Shown here one piece after another: positions 28,281 through 38,334 of a stretch of DNA of 64,000 nt; position 1 is the stretch's first letter; each line of letters begins with the position of its first letter. This DNA comes from Nostoc sp. LEGE 06077 (GTDB lineage Bacteria > Cyanobacteriota > Cyanobacteriia > Cyanobacteriales > Nostocaceae): positions 34,652 to 98,651 of the forward strand of contig NZ_JADEWI010000020.1 of NCBI RefSeq assembly GCF_015207705.1. The letters are read 5' to 3'. The notes under the pieces were generated by a model. The model ran no database searches, was not told the origin of the DNA, and worked only from the letters and a program-made list of their open reading frames with translations. Both the position numbers and the translations under genes were made by a program.

Positions 28281-30026
28281 ATGCTCCAAGGATGGATTCA
28301 AATTGGACTAACGCTACTGATTGTAGTAGCCATAACTCCATTTTTTGGGCGATATATGGCGCGTGTTTACCAAGAACGCAGTACATTTCTCGACCCAATT
28401 TTAAACCCAATTGAACGCATACTTTACTCTTTAGTTGGCGTTCAGACTAAAGCAGAGATGACAGGCTGGCAATATGCCAGAGCCATCCTCTACAGCAATG
28501 TCGTCATGGGTTTGCTGATATTCTTGATTATTATGAATCAAGGATGGCTACCCTTTAACCCAACAAAAATCCCTGCACCAACTTGGGACACAGCCTTACA
28601 CACAACAATTTCCTTTATTACTAACACTAACCAACAGCATTATTCTGGGGAAACATATTTGAGTTACGCCAGTCAAATGTGGGGACTTGGTTATCATATG
28701 TTCACCTCAGCCGCCACTGGTTTAGCTGTGGGAATTGCTTTTATTCGCGGCTTAACTGGGAGAGCATTAGGTAACTTTTATGTAGATTTGATTCGCTCAA
28801 TTACGCGAATTTTATTACCTATTTGTATTGTTGGTGGGATTGCGTTGATGGCGGCGGGTGTTCCCGAAACCTTAGCAGGGCCAGTTGTATTCCCGACTTT
28901 AGAAGATTCTAGTGTAAGTCAGGCGATCGCTCTTGGCCCTGTTGCCCATTTTGAAATTATCAAACAACTCGGAGAAAACGGCGGCGGCTTTTTTGCCATC
29001 AACTCAGCCCATCCCTTTGAAAATCCCAACGGATTTTCTAACTTAATTCAAATTGTGGCGATGTTGTCAATTCCCACATCGTTGATTTATACCTACGGCT
29101 TATTTGCCAACAACACCAAGCAAGCCTGGTTAGTCTACGGTATGGTAGGCGTAATTTACATCACATTTATTATCATCACTGCTATTGGTGAATATAACGG
29201 CAACCCCGCAATTAACGCACTCTTAGGTAGTACCCAACCCAACCTCGAAGGTAAAGAAGTCCGCTTTGGTTGGGCGCAATCAGCCTTATTTGCTGTTAGT
29301 ACCACCGGAACCATGTGCGGTGCAGTCAACAGTTTACATGACTCCTTCATGCCCAACGGTGGTTTTGTCACCCTCTCCAATATGTTCCTGCAAATTATCT
29401 GGGGTGGACAAGGCACAGGTACAGCTTATTTATTTGCCTACCTCATCTTGGCGGTATTCGTCACAGGCTTAATGGTAGGACGCACACCAGAATTTCTCGG
29501 ACGCAAAATCGAAAAGCGCGAGGTAGTACTAGCGAGTTTCTTGATTCTCCTAGTTCACCCCATCTCCATTATGATTCCCGCTGGTATCGCTTTAGCCTTC
29601 CCTAACCAACTAGCAGGTATCAGCAACCCTGGCTTTCATGGCTTTGCCCAAGTCCTTTACGAATATGCTTCGGCTGCGGCTAACAACGGTTCAGGCTTTG
29701 AAGGCTTAGGCGACTCCCAACCATCACCCATCGCCATTGCAGCAGGCGCAAAAACCACCGTCACCGCCCTCTGGTGGAACCTCAGCACTTGCTTCAGCCT
29801 CCTCGCCGGACGCTATATCCCCATTATCGGCTTACTCTTACTCGCCGATAGTATGTCTCGCAAACCTCAAGTCCCCTTCACCGTTGGCACATTACGCACC
29901 GACACCGGACTGTTTACAGGCGTAACCGCAGGCGTAATTTTAATTCTCGGCGCACTCACATTCTTCCCCGTCCTCGCCTTCGGCCCCATCGGTGAAGCCT
30001 TCTGGATAGCCAAAGGTATCGGCTAA
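28281..30026 (+). CDS. kdpA: Potassium-transporting ATPase subunit A
   Basis: A 581-residue membrane protein and the potassium channel-like subunit of the Kdp high-affinity uptake P-type ATPase. Selectivity-filter-type loops are visible ([54 protein letters not shown]), matching the four-fold SKT architecture. About ten hydrophobic segments are present. The start ATG 28281 gives the canonical [13 protein letters not shown]. It is the first gene of kdpA-B-F/G-C, with a 130-base gap to kdpB containing a dispersed repeat. Its expression is probably controlled from the inverted-repeat cluster upstream. Confidence 0.97.
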   Translation: MLQGWIQIGLTLLIVVAITPFFGRYMARVYQERSTFLDPILNPIERILYSLVGVQTKAEMTGWQYARAILYSNVVMGLLIFLIIMNQGWLPFNPTKIPAPTWDTALHTTISFITNTNQQHYSGETYLSYASQMWGLGYHMFTSAATGLAVGIAFIRGLTGRALGNFYVDLIRSITRILLPICIVGGIALMAAGVPETLAGPVVFPTLEDSSVSQAIALGPVAHFEIIKQLGENGGGFFAINSAHPFENPNGFSNLIQIVAMLSIPTSLIYTYGLFANNTKQAWLVYGMVGVIYITFIIITAIGEYNGNPAINALLGSTQPNLEGKEVRFGWAQSALFAVSTTGTMCGAVNSLHDSFMPNGGFVTLSNMFLQIIWGGQGTGTAYLFAYLILAVFVTGLMVGRTPEFLGRKIEKREVVLASFLILLVHPISIMIPAGIALAFPNQLAGISNPGFHGFAQVLYEYASAAANNGSGFEGLGDSQPSPIAIAAGAKTTVTALWWNLSTCFSLLAGRYIPIIGLLLLADSMSRKPQVPFTVGTLRTDTGLFTGVTAGVILILGALTFFPVLAFGPIGEAFWIAKGIG

Positions 30027-30156
30027 TACACAGCAGAATTCAGAATCCAGAAGTCAGGAGTCAGAAGAAGAAATCCCTTTCCCTGAATTACTAGACCACA
30101 TTTGCGAGCTTTTCTTTGCGTCTTTGCGTCTCTGCGCGAAACAATTCTCTCTTTAT

Positions 30157-32289
30157 ATGAAAACCAACACAACACCTCGTCTACCTCAAGGAACCCGTGA
30201 CTCGCGCAAACATACCCCTAAATCAGATCTGCGGGGACTTTACCAAAGAGCGATTAAAGAGTCATTTGTCAAACTCCACCCAAAAATAGCTGTCAAAAAC
30301 CCAGTCATGTTTATCGTCTGGGTAGGAACAGTTGTTACCTTCCTCGTCACCCTCGACCCCAATTTATTCGGCACAATTCAGGCAGATGTTAACCAACAAC
30401 GTTTATTAAACGGGTTAATTACATTCATTCTGTTTTTTACAGTGGTGTTTGCCAATTTTGCCGAAGCCGTGGCCGAAGGACGGGGTAAAGCCCAGGCTGA
30501 TTCCTTACGCTTAACTCGTTCTGATACCATTGCCAGTAAAATTCTCCCCGATGCTTCGATTCAACAAGTTAATTCTACGGAACTGCGACGCGGCGATTTA
30601 GTCAAAGTAGTAGCTAATAACATGATTCCCGCCGATGGCGAAGTGATTCAAGGGATTGGTTCTGTAGATGAATCGGCAATTACCGGAGAATCAGCCCCGG
30701 TACTCAAACAACCAGGGACAGATATTGCCAGTTCCGTTACAGGCGGTACGCGCTTGCTTTCTGATGAATTAACAATTAGGATTACGGCTGATCCTGGTAA
30801 GGGCTTTATTGACCGAATGATTTCTTTGGTGGAAGGCGCAGAACGCACCAAAACACCTAACGAAATTGCCTTAACAGTATTGTTAGCCGTATTAACACAA
30901 GTCTTTTTAATTGTGGTGGCAACCATGCCGCCCTTTGTTAACTATATTGCTAACTTTATCAGTACTGTGTTTGGCACAGAAGCTGGCAACAGCTTACGGG
31001 CGGGTGCGAGTGTGGCGATTTTGATTTCATTATTAGTTGCATTGATACCGACAACTATCGGTGGTTTACTCAGTGCGATCGGTATTGCGGGGATGGATAG
31101 AGTAGCGCAATTTAATGTGATTGCTACTTCTGGACGTGCCGTTGAAGCCTGCGGTGATATCAATACTCTAGTGCTAGATAAAACAGGTACCATCACCTTG
31201 GGCAACCGGATGGCAGATGAGTTTATCCCTGTTAACAGTTACACAATCGAAGATGTAGCCAGAGTTGCCCGTGCTGCCAGTGTATTTGATGAAACTCCCG
31301 AAGGTAGATCAATTGTCAAACTGGCAGAGACTTATCACATTGGTGTAGATTTCAATATCAACCAAGCAGAAGGTGTAGAATTTTCTGCCAAAACCCGGAT
31401 GAGTGGGACAAATCTCCCCAACGGTAAGCAAGTCCGTAAAGGGGCGGTAGATGCAATTAAAAGTTTTGTGCGCTCTCGTGGAGGCCATATTACTAGTGAT
31501 GTTGATGCAGCCTACGAGCGAGTTTCGCGGTTAGGGGGTACACCCTTAGCCGTTTGTCAAGATGACCAAATTTTCGGGGTTATCTATCTCAAAGATATTG
31601 TCAAACCAGGTTTAAGCGAAAGATTCGACCAACTCCGGCGGATGGGTGTGAAGACAATTATGCTCACAGGTGATAACCGCATTACAGCCAGTGTAATTGC
31701 TCAAGAAGCCGGCGTTGATGATTTTATCGCTGAAGCTACACCAGAAGACAAAATTGGTGTAATTCGCGCCGAACAATCTCAAGGTAAGTTAGTAGCAATG
31801 ACCGGAGATGGGACAAATGATGCACCCGCATTAGCTCAAGCCAACGTGGGTTTAGCTATGAACTCTGGGACACAAGCTGCAAAAGAAGCCGCCAATATGG
31901 TGGATTTAGATTCTGACCCCACCAAGTTAATTGATTTGGTAACTATTGGTAAACAGTTGCTCATTACCCGTGGGGCGTTAACTACTTTCTCTATAGCTAA
32001 CGATATTGCTAAGTATTTTGCCATTATTCCTACTATCTTTGCGGCGGCGGGAATTGGCGCACTCAACGTTATGGGGCTGAAAAGCGCCCAGTCTGCAATT
32101 ATCTCAGCCCTGATTTACAACGCTTTGATTATTCCGGTACTGATTCCTTTAGCATTGACGGGAGTAAAATTCCGTCCCCTAACAGCAGATCAATTATTAA
32201 GACGCAACATTTTTATTTATGGTTTGGGCGGAATTGTTGCACCTTTTATTGCTATCAAATTAATTGATGTGATCTTACCTTTGTCTTAA
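30157..32289 (+). CDS. kdpB: Potassium-transporting ATPase ATP-binding subunit B
   Basis: A 710-residue P-type ATPase subunit that hydrolyses ATP to drive potassium uptake. The phosphorylated aspartate is D341 in [18 protein letters not shown] and [10 protein letters not shown] are all intact. Seven or so membrane segments are present. I chose ATG 30157 ([10 protein letters not shown]); a TTG at 30124 would add 11 residues from an upstream repeat. The N-terminus is about 30 residues longer than the E. coli protein. It lies in the kdp operon, followed 22 bases later by the small kdpF/G-like gene. Confidence 0.97.
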   Translation: MKTNTTPRLPQGTRDSRKHTPKSDLRGLYQRAIKESFVKLHPKIAVKNPVMFIVWVGTVVTFLVTLDPNLFGTIQADVNQQRLLNGLITFILFFTVVFANFAEAVAEGRGKAQADSLRLTRSDTIASKILPDASIQQVNSTELRRGDLVKVVANNMIPADGEVIQGIGSVDESAITGESAPVLKQPGTDIASSVTGGTRLLSDELTIRITADPGKGFIDRMISLVEGAERTKTPNEIALTVLLAVLTQVFLIVVATMPPFVNYIANFISTVFGTEAGNSLRAGASVAILISLLVALIPTTIGGLLSAIGIAGMDRVAQFNVIATSGRAVEACGDINTLVLDKTGTITLGNRMADEFIPVNSYTIEDVARVARAASVFDETPEGRSIVKLAETYHIGVDFNINQAEGVEFSAKTRMSGTNLPNGKQVRKGAVDAIKSFVRSRGGHITSDVDAAYERVSRLGGTPLAVCQDDQIFGVIYLKDIVKPGLSERFDQLRRMGVKTIMLTGDNRITASVIAQEAGVDDFIAEATPEDKIGVIRAEQSQGKLVAMTGDGTNDAPALAQANVGLAMNSGTQAAKEAANMVDLDSDPTKLIDLVTIGKQLLITRGALTTFSIANDIAKYFAIIPTIFAAAGIGALNVMGLKSAQSAIISALIYNALIIPVLIPLALTGVKFRPLTADQLLRRNIFIYGLGGIVAPFIAIKLIDVILPLS

Positions 32290-32311
32290 TTTTTTATTAT
32301 TTACAACTCTG

Positions 32312-32563
32312 ATGAAATTTCCACTTTTACCTCAAATATTGGCAGAAATAATTGATTTTTCTGCTGATTACCGCATTCCACAACTGCCCTTATATATCTT
32401 TTTGGGAATGTGTTTAAACATCATGGTTGCACCTGTGGTTTATGCCGCCACAGGAGAAAATTTTTCCCATGTTCAAGCTTGGTCATTAGGTCTATTAGGG
32501 CTAGTAACTTTGAGCCTTTCTACTTATTTATTTTTTGTTATGTTTGTCCCGGAGAAATTCTAA
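32312..32563 (+). CDS. Small kdp-operon membrane protein (KdpF/KdpG-like)
   Basis: An 83-residue protein with two hydrophobic segments, LYIFLGMCLNIMVAPVVYA and SLGLLGLVTLSLSTYLFFVMF, ending PEKF. The last ~28 residues resemble KdpF, the ~29-residue subunit that stabilises the complex in E. coli, with an extra N-terminal helix. From memory, Anabaena kdp operons carry a gene of this kind called kdpG in place of kdpF; this should be confirmed by alignment. Its TAA overlaps the kdpC ATG by one base (TAATG), so the two are translationally coupled. Membership of the Kdp complex is inferred. Confidence 0.8.
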   Translation: MKFPLLPQILAEIIDFSADYRIPQLPLYIFLGMCLNIMVAPVVYAATGENFSHVQAWSLGLLGLVTLSLSTYLFFVMFVPEKF

Positions 32564-33207
32564 TGAGTTTTGCACGCGAAGTTAACCGAGCCATTCGTTC
32601 TACTTTAGTTCTTTGGGTAATTGGCGCTATTATCTATCCCTTTATGATGATTACCTTGGGACAGATTGTCTTTCCATCTCAAGTCAATGGTAGTCTGATT
32701 AAAAATAGTCAAGGTCAAGTGATTGGCTCTAGTTTAATTGGTCAACCTTTTACTTCCGAAAAATACTTTAATAGTCGCCCTAGTACTACTAGCTACAGTA
32801 CTGCTGACCCGAAAAAAGATGAAGCTGAAGTGTTGAAAACTGGGGTTTCTGGTGCGAGTAATTTAGCCCCCAGTAATTCAGCATTAATTGAACGCATCAA
32901 AGGTAAAGATGACCCCGACCCTAACAAACGGATTGAAGGTGATTTAAATCGACTCAAAACCGCAGGTATCCAACCTACCGCAGATTTAGTTTACACCTCT
33001 GCTTCTAGCCTTGACCCTCACATTACCCCTGAAGCTGCCAAAGCACAAGTTAGCCGTGTAGCGAAAGTGCGAGGAATCGAATATACTCAATTAGAAACTT
33101 TAATAGCTCAAAATACCGATGGTCGCTTTCTGGGTATTTTTGGTGAGCCTGGGGTCAATGTTTTGAAATTAAATTTAGCGTTGGATGCTTTGAAGTCGGC
33201 AAGTTAG
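32563..33207 (+). CDS. kdpC: Potassium-transporting ATPase subunit C
   Basis: A 214-residue protein with one N-terminal membrane helix (about 14-35, LVLWVIGAIIYPFMMITLGQ) and a large soluble domain, the standard KdpC layout. Hallmarks include the SxLIGQPF segment, YFNSRPS, SASSLDPHITPEAA and the QIPRVAKxRG-like QVSRVAKVRG. It assists ATP binding by KdpB. The start is the ATG at 32563 that overlaps the preceding stop; a longer frame from 32410 is rejected. A terminator follows at 33236. No kdpD gene follows, unlike kdp operons of some Anabaena strains. Confidence 0.96.
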   Translation: MSFAREVNRAIRSTLVLWVIGAIIYPFMMITLGQIVFPSQVNGSLIKNSQGQVIGSSLIGQPFTSEKYFNSRPSTTSYSTADPKKDEAEVLKTGVSGASNLAPSNSALIERIKGKDDPDPNKRIEGDLNRLKTAGIQPTADLVYTSASSLDPHITPEAAKAQVSRVAKVRGIEYTQLETLIAQNTDGRFLGIFGEPGVNVLKLNLALDALKSAS

Positions 33208-33235
33208 TCAGATTTGAGATTGTATTTAGATAAAT

Positions 33236-33272
33236 AGGCGATCGCACCTAAATTTTGTTAGTGCGATCGCCT
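33236..33272. terminator. Bidirectional terminator with HIP1-containing 12-bp stem
   Basis: AGGCGATCGCAC (33236-33247) pairs perfectly with GTGCGATCGCCT (33261-33272) around a 13-base AT-rich loop, and TTTAGCTTT follows. It lies between convergent kdpC and the RNase T2 gene, 28 and 10 bases from their stops. Each arm of the stem contains a full HIP1 site. Confidence 0.7.
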
Positions 33273-33282
33273 TTAGCTTTAA

Positions 33283-34290
33283 TTAATTACGTGCATCATC
33301 AATTAAGCAAGATTTGAACTTCTCCAACTTGGCTTTTGGGCTATTGGTCAGCAAGTCATTAATTAAAGTGTTAGGAGTAATATTGCCTCTGAGGTTAAAC
33401 CAAAGTTCGCCTAATACTAAATCCTTACATTTGACTTCTGTCTTATCGCCAGCATCAGCGGCAAAAGACGACAAAGCTTGATCAATATCCTTGAGGGTAA
33501 CTTGGCGACCAATATTACTAGCTACTAATGCTTGAATGGGTGATTTGTTCAAGGCATTAATCAGGGCGATTGACTCGGTAAAATATTCCTCTGGTGTACC
33601 TTGATAGCACGTACCATGCTTAATCCATTCATGCCTTTGCAAATTGGAAGCAGTTCCCGGCATAACTACTTGTAACCTTTCCCAAGTCTCAGGTGAAAGT
33701 TCTGTTTCTATGGGCGGTAACTTTGACCAAGCACTGGCTTTATCAAAAGTGATATCACCTTGACTGACTCCACAGTAAATATTAGATTCTGGCTGAGGCC
33801 ACAAACCATGTAAAGCAAAATTGGTAGCTTCAGGACGGTTTGGGTTTTTCGCTAAATTTTTACACTCAGTTTTTTCGGGTTTGGATTCACAGAAAGCTGG
33901 TTGCCAACTCACTGCTAGTAGATAGTCGTTACCAACAGCTACGGGAATTACAGGCGGTATCTTGCCTGTCGTGTCAGAAGGCAAACCATCAGCACTCACG
34001 CAACTAATCGGAACCCAACGCCGAGAGGGACTGGCACTGGCAATTTCCAACAAGTAGTGAGAAGGATTATCCTGATTTTGACCAACTATTTGATAAGTTT
34101 GTCCCGGTTTTAATCTGACATTGCCGGGGTTCGTTCCTTTTTTAATCGAGGCTACTGCTTCACAAGCGCCTAGGGCGGTGGTAAATTGACTTTTTAAGGG
34201 AGTTGAAGCTAGGGCTTGGCTGGGAAATATGATGAAGGAAAACACCAATAAAACTACTAATGCAAAGATTTGTTGGAGCGATCGCCGCAT
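33283..34290 (-). CDS. Ribonuclease T2 family protein, secreted
   Basis: A 335-residue protein with a signal peptide (MRRSLQQIFALVVLLVFSF...SQALAS), so it acts in the periplasm or outside. The T2 motifs are intact: CAS I FALHGLWPQ (H161) and CAS II RHEWIKHGTC (H220, E221, H225). RNase T2 cleaves single-stranded RNA with little base preference through a 2',3'-cyclic phosphate. About 100 residues precede the catalytic part and hold an SH3-like stretch (PGQTYQIVGQNQDNPSHYLLEI..SRRWVP). I chose ATG 34290, preceded by AGGAG at a good distance; an upstream in-frame ATG at 34401 would bury the signal peptide. It is convergent with kdpC. Confidence 0.9.
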   Translation of the reverse strand: MRRSLQQIFALVVLLVFSFIIFPSQALASTPLKSQFTTALGACEAVASIKKGTNPGNVRLKPGQTYQIVGQNQDNPSHYLLEIASASPSRRWVPISCVSADGLPSDTTGKIPPVIPVAVGNDYLLAVSWQPAFCESKPEKTECKNLAKNPNRPEATNFALHGLWPQPESNIYCGVSQGDITFDKASAWSKLPPIETELSPETWERLQVVMPGTASNLQRHEWIKHGTCYQGTPEEYFTESIALINALNKSPIQALVASNIGRQVTLKDIDQALSSFAADAGDKTEVKCKDLVLGELWFNLRGNITPNTLINDLLTNSPKAKLEKFKSCLIDDARN

Positions 34291-34716
34291 AAAATACTCC
34301 TGAATATGGATACTTAATATCCACAGATGAGAAATGCTTTTCCTGATTTTGGCAAGTAATATATCTGTAGTATTGCCTGGAGCAAGAATCTGCTCGATCA
34401 TAATTGCCTAAGGCAGAAAATCATAAGCGATAATACTTAAATCAAAATAAAAACATCAACTCTATAAAGTGCTGATTTACCCCATTAGATAGCAAAATCA
34501 GAAATTAGATTGCTGTTACTCAGTAACAATTTTAGTCTTCAGCATTGTTCACAGCTTGTGATTCTGAGTTGATTTGAATAAATATTTCGGGGAAATTCCG
34601 AATGTAAAAACTTGTTGTTCTTTAGTATGTGAGTGGATTTGTAGTTCAAAATTTTGAATAAAACTACCAAACTCAAAGCACTCATACCAGCGACTTTTGT
34701 CACAAAATCCGATTTG
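34291..34716. other. Divergent intergenic region, no gene seen
   Basis: A 426-bp gap between the RNase T2 gene and the permease gene, AT-rich, with frames only in the extensions of the flanking genes. It presumably holds both promoters. Confidence 0.45.
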
Positions 34717-36663
34717 ATGGCTAAATCAATGTTCTCAACAAAACGGCTCAATAGACGGTTTATCCGCTGGCTGCTGGCAGAAAACCGCCGCGAGAAGGAA
34801 GGGCCTTACCAAAAGGAAGAAGCACACCGTCAGCATCCTTGGTGGCAGGTTATGTGCTTAACGGGTGTAGATTATTTCTCTACCCTTGGCTATCAACCGG
34901 GAATTGCCGCACTGGCGGCAGGCGCGCTTTCTCCTATTGCTACTTTCATTTTGGTTTTACTGACACTTTTTGGTGCGTTGCCAATCTACCGCCGGATTGC
35001 TGCTAAAAGCCCACATGGCGAAGGTTCTATTGCTATGCTGGAGCATTTGCTTTCTTGGTGGCAAGGCAAATTATTAGTACTGTGTTTACTAGGCTTTGTG
35101 GCAACTGACTTTATTATTACAATTACGCTGTCTGCTGCTGATGCCACAGCCCACATCATCGAAAATCCTCTCACCCCGACTTTGCTGCACAGTCAGAGTA
35201 TTGCTATCACATTGATGTTAATTGCTTTACTTGGTGCAGTGTTCCTGAGAGGTTTTAAAGAAGCGATTGGAATTGCAGTATTTTTGGTGGCAGTTTATCT
35301 GCTGCTGAATTTGGTTGTGATCAGTATTGGCTTATATCAGATTGCCCTGAACCCAGGTGCGATCGCTAACTGGCAAACAGCACTTTTCGCCCGTCATTCT
35401 AATTTCTTTGCCGTCATCGGCCTAGCTATCCTCTTGTTTCCTAAGCTGGCCTTGGGTTTGTCTGGGTTTGAGACTGGCGTAACTGTGATGCCCCTTGTCC
35501 AAGGTAGCAGTAGCGATACCCCAGAAATGCCCAGAGGAAGAATTCAAAATACCCGCAAGCTTCTAACTGCTGCTGCTGTGATTATGAGCTTCTTTTTACT
35601 CACCAGCAGTTTTGTCACTACTCTGTTGATTCCTACCGCAGAATTTGCCACAGGAGGTAAAGCCAATGGCCGCGCCCTTGCTTATCTAGCACATCTTTAT
35701 TTGGGTAATGGCTTTGGCACAATCTATGATTTAAGCACCATCTCTATTTTGTGGTTTGCTGGTGCATCCGCAATGGCAGGACTACTAAATATTGTGCCTC
35801 GCTATTTACCACGTTATGGCATGGCACCAAGTTGGGCGCTATTAACCAGACCTTTGGTATTGGTTTATATAACTATTGCCTTTGTGGTGACAGTGATTTT
35901 CCGGGCTAATGTAGAGGCACAGGGTGGTGCTTATGCAACGGGTGTGTTGGTATTAATTAGCTCCGCCGCCTTTGCTGTTACCCTATCAGCCCATCGTCAA
36001 CGCTCTCCCAAGGGAAGACTGATTTTTGCATTAATCACACTGGTTTTTATCTATACGACCATTGTGAATATCATTGAGAGACCAGAAGGGATTAAAATCG
36101 CGGCGTTCTTCATTGGTGCCATCATTTTTACTTCCCTAGTTTCCCGCGTTTGGCGCTCGACAGAATTACGAGTAGAACAAATAGAAGTTGATGAAAATGC
36201 CCGCCAATTCATTGCCGAAGAAAGCCAAGGTGCAATCCGCATCATTGCTAATCGATTAAATGTAGGTGATGAACAAGAATATTTGTTAAAGGAAAAAGAG
36301 GTACGGGAAGATAACCACATTCCGCCGACAGATCCCATTATCTTTCTAGAGATTCGGATATCTGATGCGTCAGACTTTGCTGAGGTAATTCGCGTTAAAG
36401 GCGTACAAGTTGGTGATTATCGGATTTTACGGGCTGAGAGTGCCGCAGTACCCAATGCGATCGCCGCTTTGCTACTGTATATTCGTGACCAAACTGGGAA
36501 AATTCCTCATGCCTACTTCGGCTGGGTGGAAGGAAATCCTATTCAATATTTACTGCGATTTATCTTGTTTGGTGAAGGTGATATTGCTGTAGTCACTCGT
36601 GAAGTAGTCCGTCGAGCCGAAAAAAATCCCCACAGGCGACCAGGAATTCATGTCGGTGGTTGA
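34717..36663 (+). CDS. APC-superfamily permease with cytoplasmic C-terminal domain
   Basis: A 648-residue protein (ATG 34717; TTG 34654 and ATG 34729 are alternatives). About 12 hydrophobic segments lie between residues 50 and 480, and the [20 protein letters not shown] loop resembles the APC helix-1 substrate-binding region. The last ~160 residues are soluble and mixed alpha/beta ([26 protein letters not shown]). A permease-plus-soluble-domain layout is seen in amino acid and in potassium (KimA/Kup-like) transporters. The substrate is unknown; the nearby kdp operon suggests potassium as one possibility but is weak evidence. It is monocistronic, with a hairpin repeat at its 3' end. Confidence 0.82.
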   Translation: MAKSMFSTKRLNRRFIRWLLAENRREKEGPYQKEEAHRQHPWWQVMCLTGVDYFSTLGYQPGIAALAAGALSPIATFILVLLTLFGALPIYRRIAAKSPHGEGSIAMLEHLLSWWQGKLLVLCLLGFVATDFIITITLSAADATAHIIENPLTPTLLHSQSIAITLMLIALLGAVFLRGFKEAIGIAVFLVAVYLLLNLVVISIGLYQIALNPGAIANWQTALFARHSNFFAVIGLAILLFPKLALGLSGFETGVTVMPLVQGSSSDTPEMPRGRIQNTRKLLTAAAVIMSFFLLTSSFVTTLLIPTAEFATGGKANGRALAYLAHLYLGNGFGTIYDLSTISILWFAGASAMAGLLNIVPRYLPRYGMAPSWALLTRPLVLVYITIAFVVTVIFRANVEAQGGAYATGVLVLISSAAFAVTLSAHRQRSPKGRLIFALITLVFIYTTIVNIIERPEGIKIAAFFIGAIIFTSLVSRVWRSTELRVEQIEVDENARQFIAEESQGAIRIIANRLNVGDEQEYLLKEKEVREDNHIPPTDPIIFLEIRISDASDFAEVIRVKGVQVGDYRILRAESAAVPNAIAALLLYIRDQTGKIPHAYFGWVEGNPIQYLLRFILFGEGDIAVVTREVVRRAEKNPHRRPGIHVGG

Positions 36664-36670
36664 GAAAAAG

Positions 36671-36697
36671 TAGAGGCGTTGCATTGCAGCGTCTCTA
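36671..36697. terminator. Imperfect hairpin repeat after the permease gene
   Basis: TAGAGGCGTTGCA pairs with TGCAGCGTCTCTA with two mismatches. It lies seven bases after the permease stop. Its TAGAG...CTCTA ends match the perfect palindrome at 49694-49719, a dispersed-repeat family. Confidence 0.5.
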
Positions 36698-36795
36698 TCA
36701 AGGTTAAACAAGTGCTAAATTTTTACGTAATTAGTCAGTACGCAGATGTAAAACTAGTTTAGTGGTTTGTGCATCCCTCACCTTGAATCAAGACA

Positions 36796-37458
36796 ATGGA
36801 TACAAAAAGCAAAGTCAACGTTTGGTGGAGATACATTGTTTTATTTACAGTGCTTTTGGCATTTAGGCCAACTACCTATTTTATCCACCAGGCTTTGCGG
36901 GGACACCCACTAGATATTAATTACTTTTGGACAGAACTTTCTCCTTTTGGACTGCTCAAACAAGGTCTTTATAACGGTAATGGTGGCGCTGATTGGAAAA
37001 TTGGCCAGCCAAAAGTCACCATTTGGAATGCAGCACAATTGCGTTCTCAGCCAGAGTTAAGCAAGTTTGCCTTAGAATTGGTAAATCGCGATCGCACAAT
37101 CAATAATTTAAAACCTTTAACAGCCGACTCTTCACTTTCACTAGCAGCACAACTCCACGCCCAAGATATGCTGGAACGGCAATATTTTAATCATATTTCC
37201 CTTGATGGGAAAAATCCCCGCGATCGCTATATTGCCGTTAGCGGTAATCGGCGTGTTGCAGTTGGTGAGAATATTATTAAAGATAATGTGCAAGGTTTAG
37301 GATTAACTTACGGCACAGTTGAAGATTTTCAACGCGGTTGGATGTACAGCAATAGTCATCGGGAAAACCTCCTCACCCGTGAATACAAAAAATTTGGCTA
37401 TGGTGTAGCAATTGGCAAAAACGGTCAAATTTATGCTGTGCAAATGTTTAGCGATTAA
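36796..37458 (+). CDS. CAP/SCP-domain protein, membrane anchored or secreted
   Basis: A 220-residue protein with an N-terminal hydrophobic segment (about 11-26, WRYIVLFTVLLAF). The C-terminal ~140 residues form a CAP domain: LVNRDRTINNLKPL, LSLAAQLHAQDMLERQYFNH (the DM-FxH motif), GENI, and a final WMYSNSHRENLL with GYGVAIG. The CAP histidine and glutamate residues typical of cation-binding CAP proteins are present. Bacterial CAP proteins are exported and have poorly known functions. It precedes the higBA pair by 77 bases but is unlikely to be functionally linked. ATG 36796 is the only reasonable start. Confidence 0.85.
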   Translation: MDTKSKVNVWWRYIVLFTVLLAFRPTTYFIHQALRGHPLDINYFWTELSPFGLLKQGLYNGNGGADWKIGQPKVTIWNAAQLRSQPELSKFALELVNRDRTINNLKPLTADSSLSLAAQLHAQDMLERQYFNHISLDGKNPRDRYIAVSGNRRVAVGENIIKDNVQGLGLTYGTVEDFQRGWMYSNSHRENLLTREYKKFGYGVAIGKNGQIYAVQMFSD

Positions 37459-37535
37459 TTTTGGATGATAGACTCAAAGCATAATATTTAGCTTTATAGC
37501 GAGGTAAAAATGTCCAGACAATTAAAGAAATTTAA

Positions 37536-37835
37536 ATGTGTGTGATTAGCCGCAGAATTTTGCGAGATTTCTGTGATGTACACACAGATGTAAGGGAAGC
37601 ACTTTATGATTGGTATAGGGTAGCAACTAAGGCTGAATGGAAAAATTTGGTAGAAGTTCAGGCTATTTATCCAAAAGCAGAAGCCGTTGGTAACTTCACT
37701 GTATTTAATATAAAAGGAAACAATTATCGCTTAATTGTTGATGTTGTTTACTAGGGTCAAAGAATCTACATTAAATATGTTATGACTCATGCCGAATATG
37801 ATAAGGATAAATGGAAAAATGACCCGTACTTTTAA
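37536..37835 (+). pseudogene. higB: HigB-type mRNA interferase toxin, interrupted by an amber codon
   Basis: The frame starts MCVISRRILRDFC, runs to NNYRLIVDVVY and stops at TAG (37752-37754) after 72 codons. The same frame continues as GQRIYIKYVMTHAEYDKDKW to TAA at 37833-37835, which is exactly the expected C-terminal part of HigB (R-I-Y-I-x3-THAEYDK). Reading through gives 99 codons, the normal toxin length. A single substitution (for example AAG to TAG) explains the break. The lost part carries residues needed for mRNA cleavage, so the toxin is probably inactive. An SD-led 11-codon frame (37510-37545) overlaps its start. The antitoxin gene follows. Readthrough or sequencing error are alternatives. 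Confidence 0.85.
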
Positions 37836-38229
37836 TCCTGAATCCTACGGTAAATTACTAGCCCAGTATCAACCAAAAACAATTACTACAGATGAAGAAA
37901 ATGAACAAGCAATAGCTCTTGTCCAAGACTTAGAACATCGTGCCAATCGTATACCAGAAGAAGAAATACTATTAGAACTGTTAGTAACATTAATTGAGAA
38001 ATTTGAAGAAACCCATTATCCAATCCCTCAAGGTACACCACATTCGATGTTAGTCCATCTAATGGACGCACGCGATATTTCTCCAGAAGTATTAGCTGAG
38101 ACTTTTGGATCATTGGAGTTTGTGCAGGAAATCTTAAATGGCGATCGCACGATTAATCAAGCAGAGGCAGAAGCGCTTGCTGAGTATTTTCATGTAAGTG
38201 CAAATTTATTTTTGACAACAAAAGGTTAA
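37819..38229 (+). CDS. higA: HigA-type antitoxin, HTH protein
   Basis: 136 residues from ATG 37819, preceded by GGAAAA; an ATG at 37789 is possible. The C-terminal half is an XRE-like helix-turn-helix (DISPEVLAETFGSLEFVQEILNGDRTINQAEAEALAEYF), and the N-terminal half is helical, as in HigA proteins that follow HigB in toxin-first operons. It neutralises HigB and represses the operon. It overlaps the C-terminal region of the interrupted toxin by 17 bases, so the pair was co-evolved. It is intact even though the toxin is not. Confidence 0.87.
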   Translation: MTRTFNPESYGKLLAQYQPKTITTDEENEQAIALVQDLEHRANRIPEEEILLELLVTLIEKFEETHYPIPQGTPHSMLVHLMDARDISPEVLAETFGSLEFVQEILNGDRTINQAEAEALAEYFHVSANLFLTTKG

Positions 38230-38334
38230 AAATGCGTACTATCAGATGCAAAGGAATTTAACCAAAGGCAAAACTCGGTAGAGTTTCTGGGATATCCTAA
38301 GATAAGTGAGAGATTTGCCAAAGAATAAGTAAGA

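Noticed and set aside
32410..32562. Longer KdpC start at 32410
   Set aside because: It would read through the KdpF/G-like gene in another frame; the TAATG overlap at 32561-32565 gives a normal KdpC.
34291..34401. Longer RNase T2 start at 34401
   Set aside because: It would place 37 residues before a good signal peptide, and ATG 34290 has an AGGAG ribosome site.
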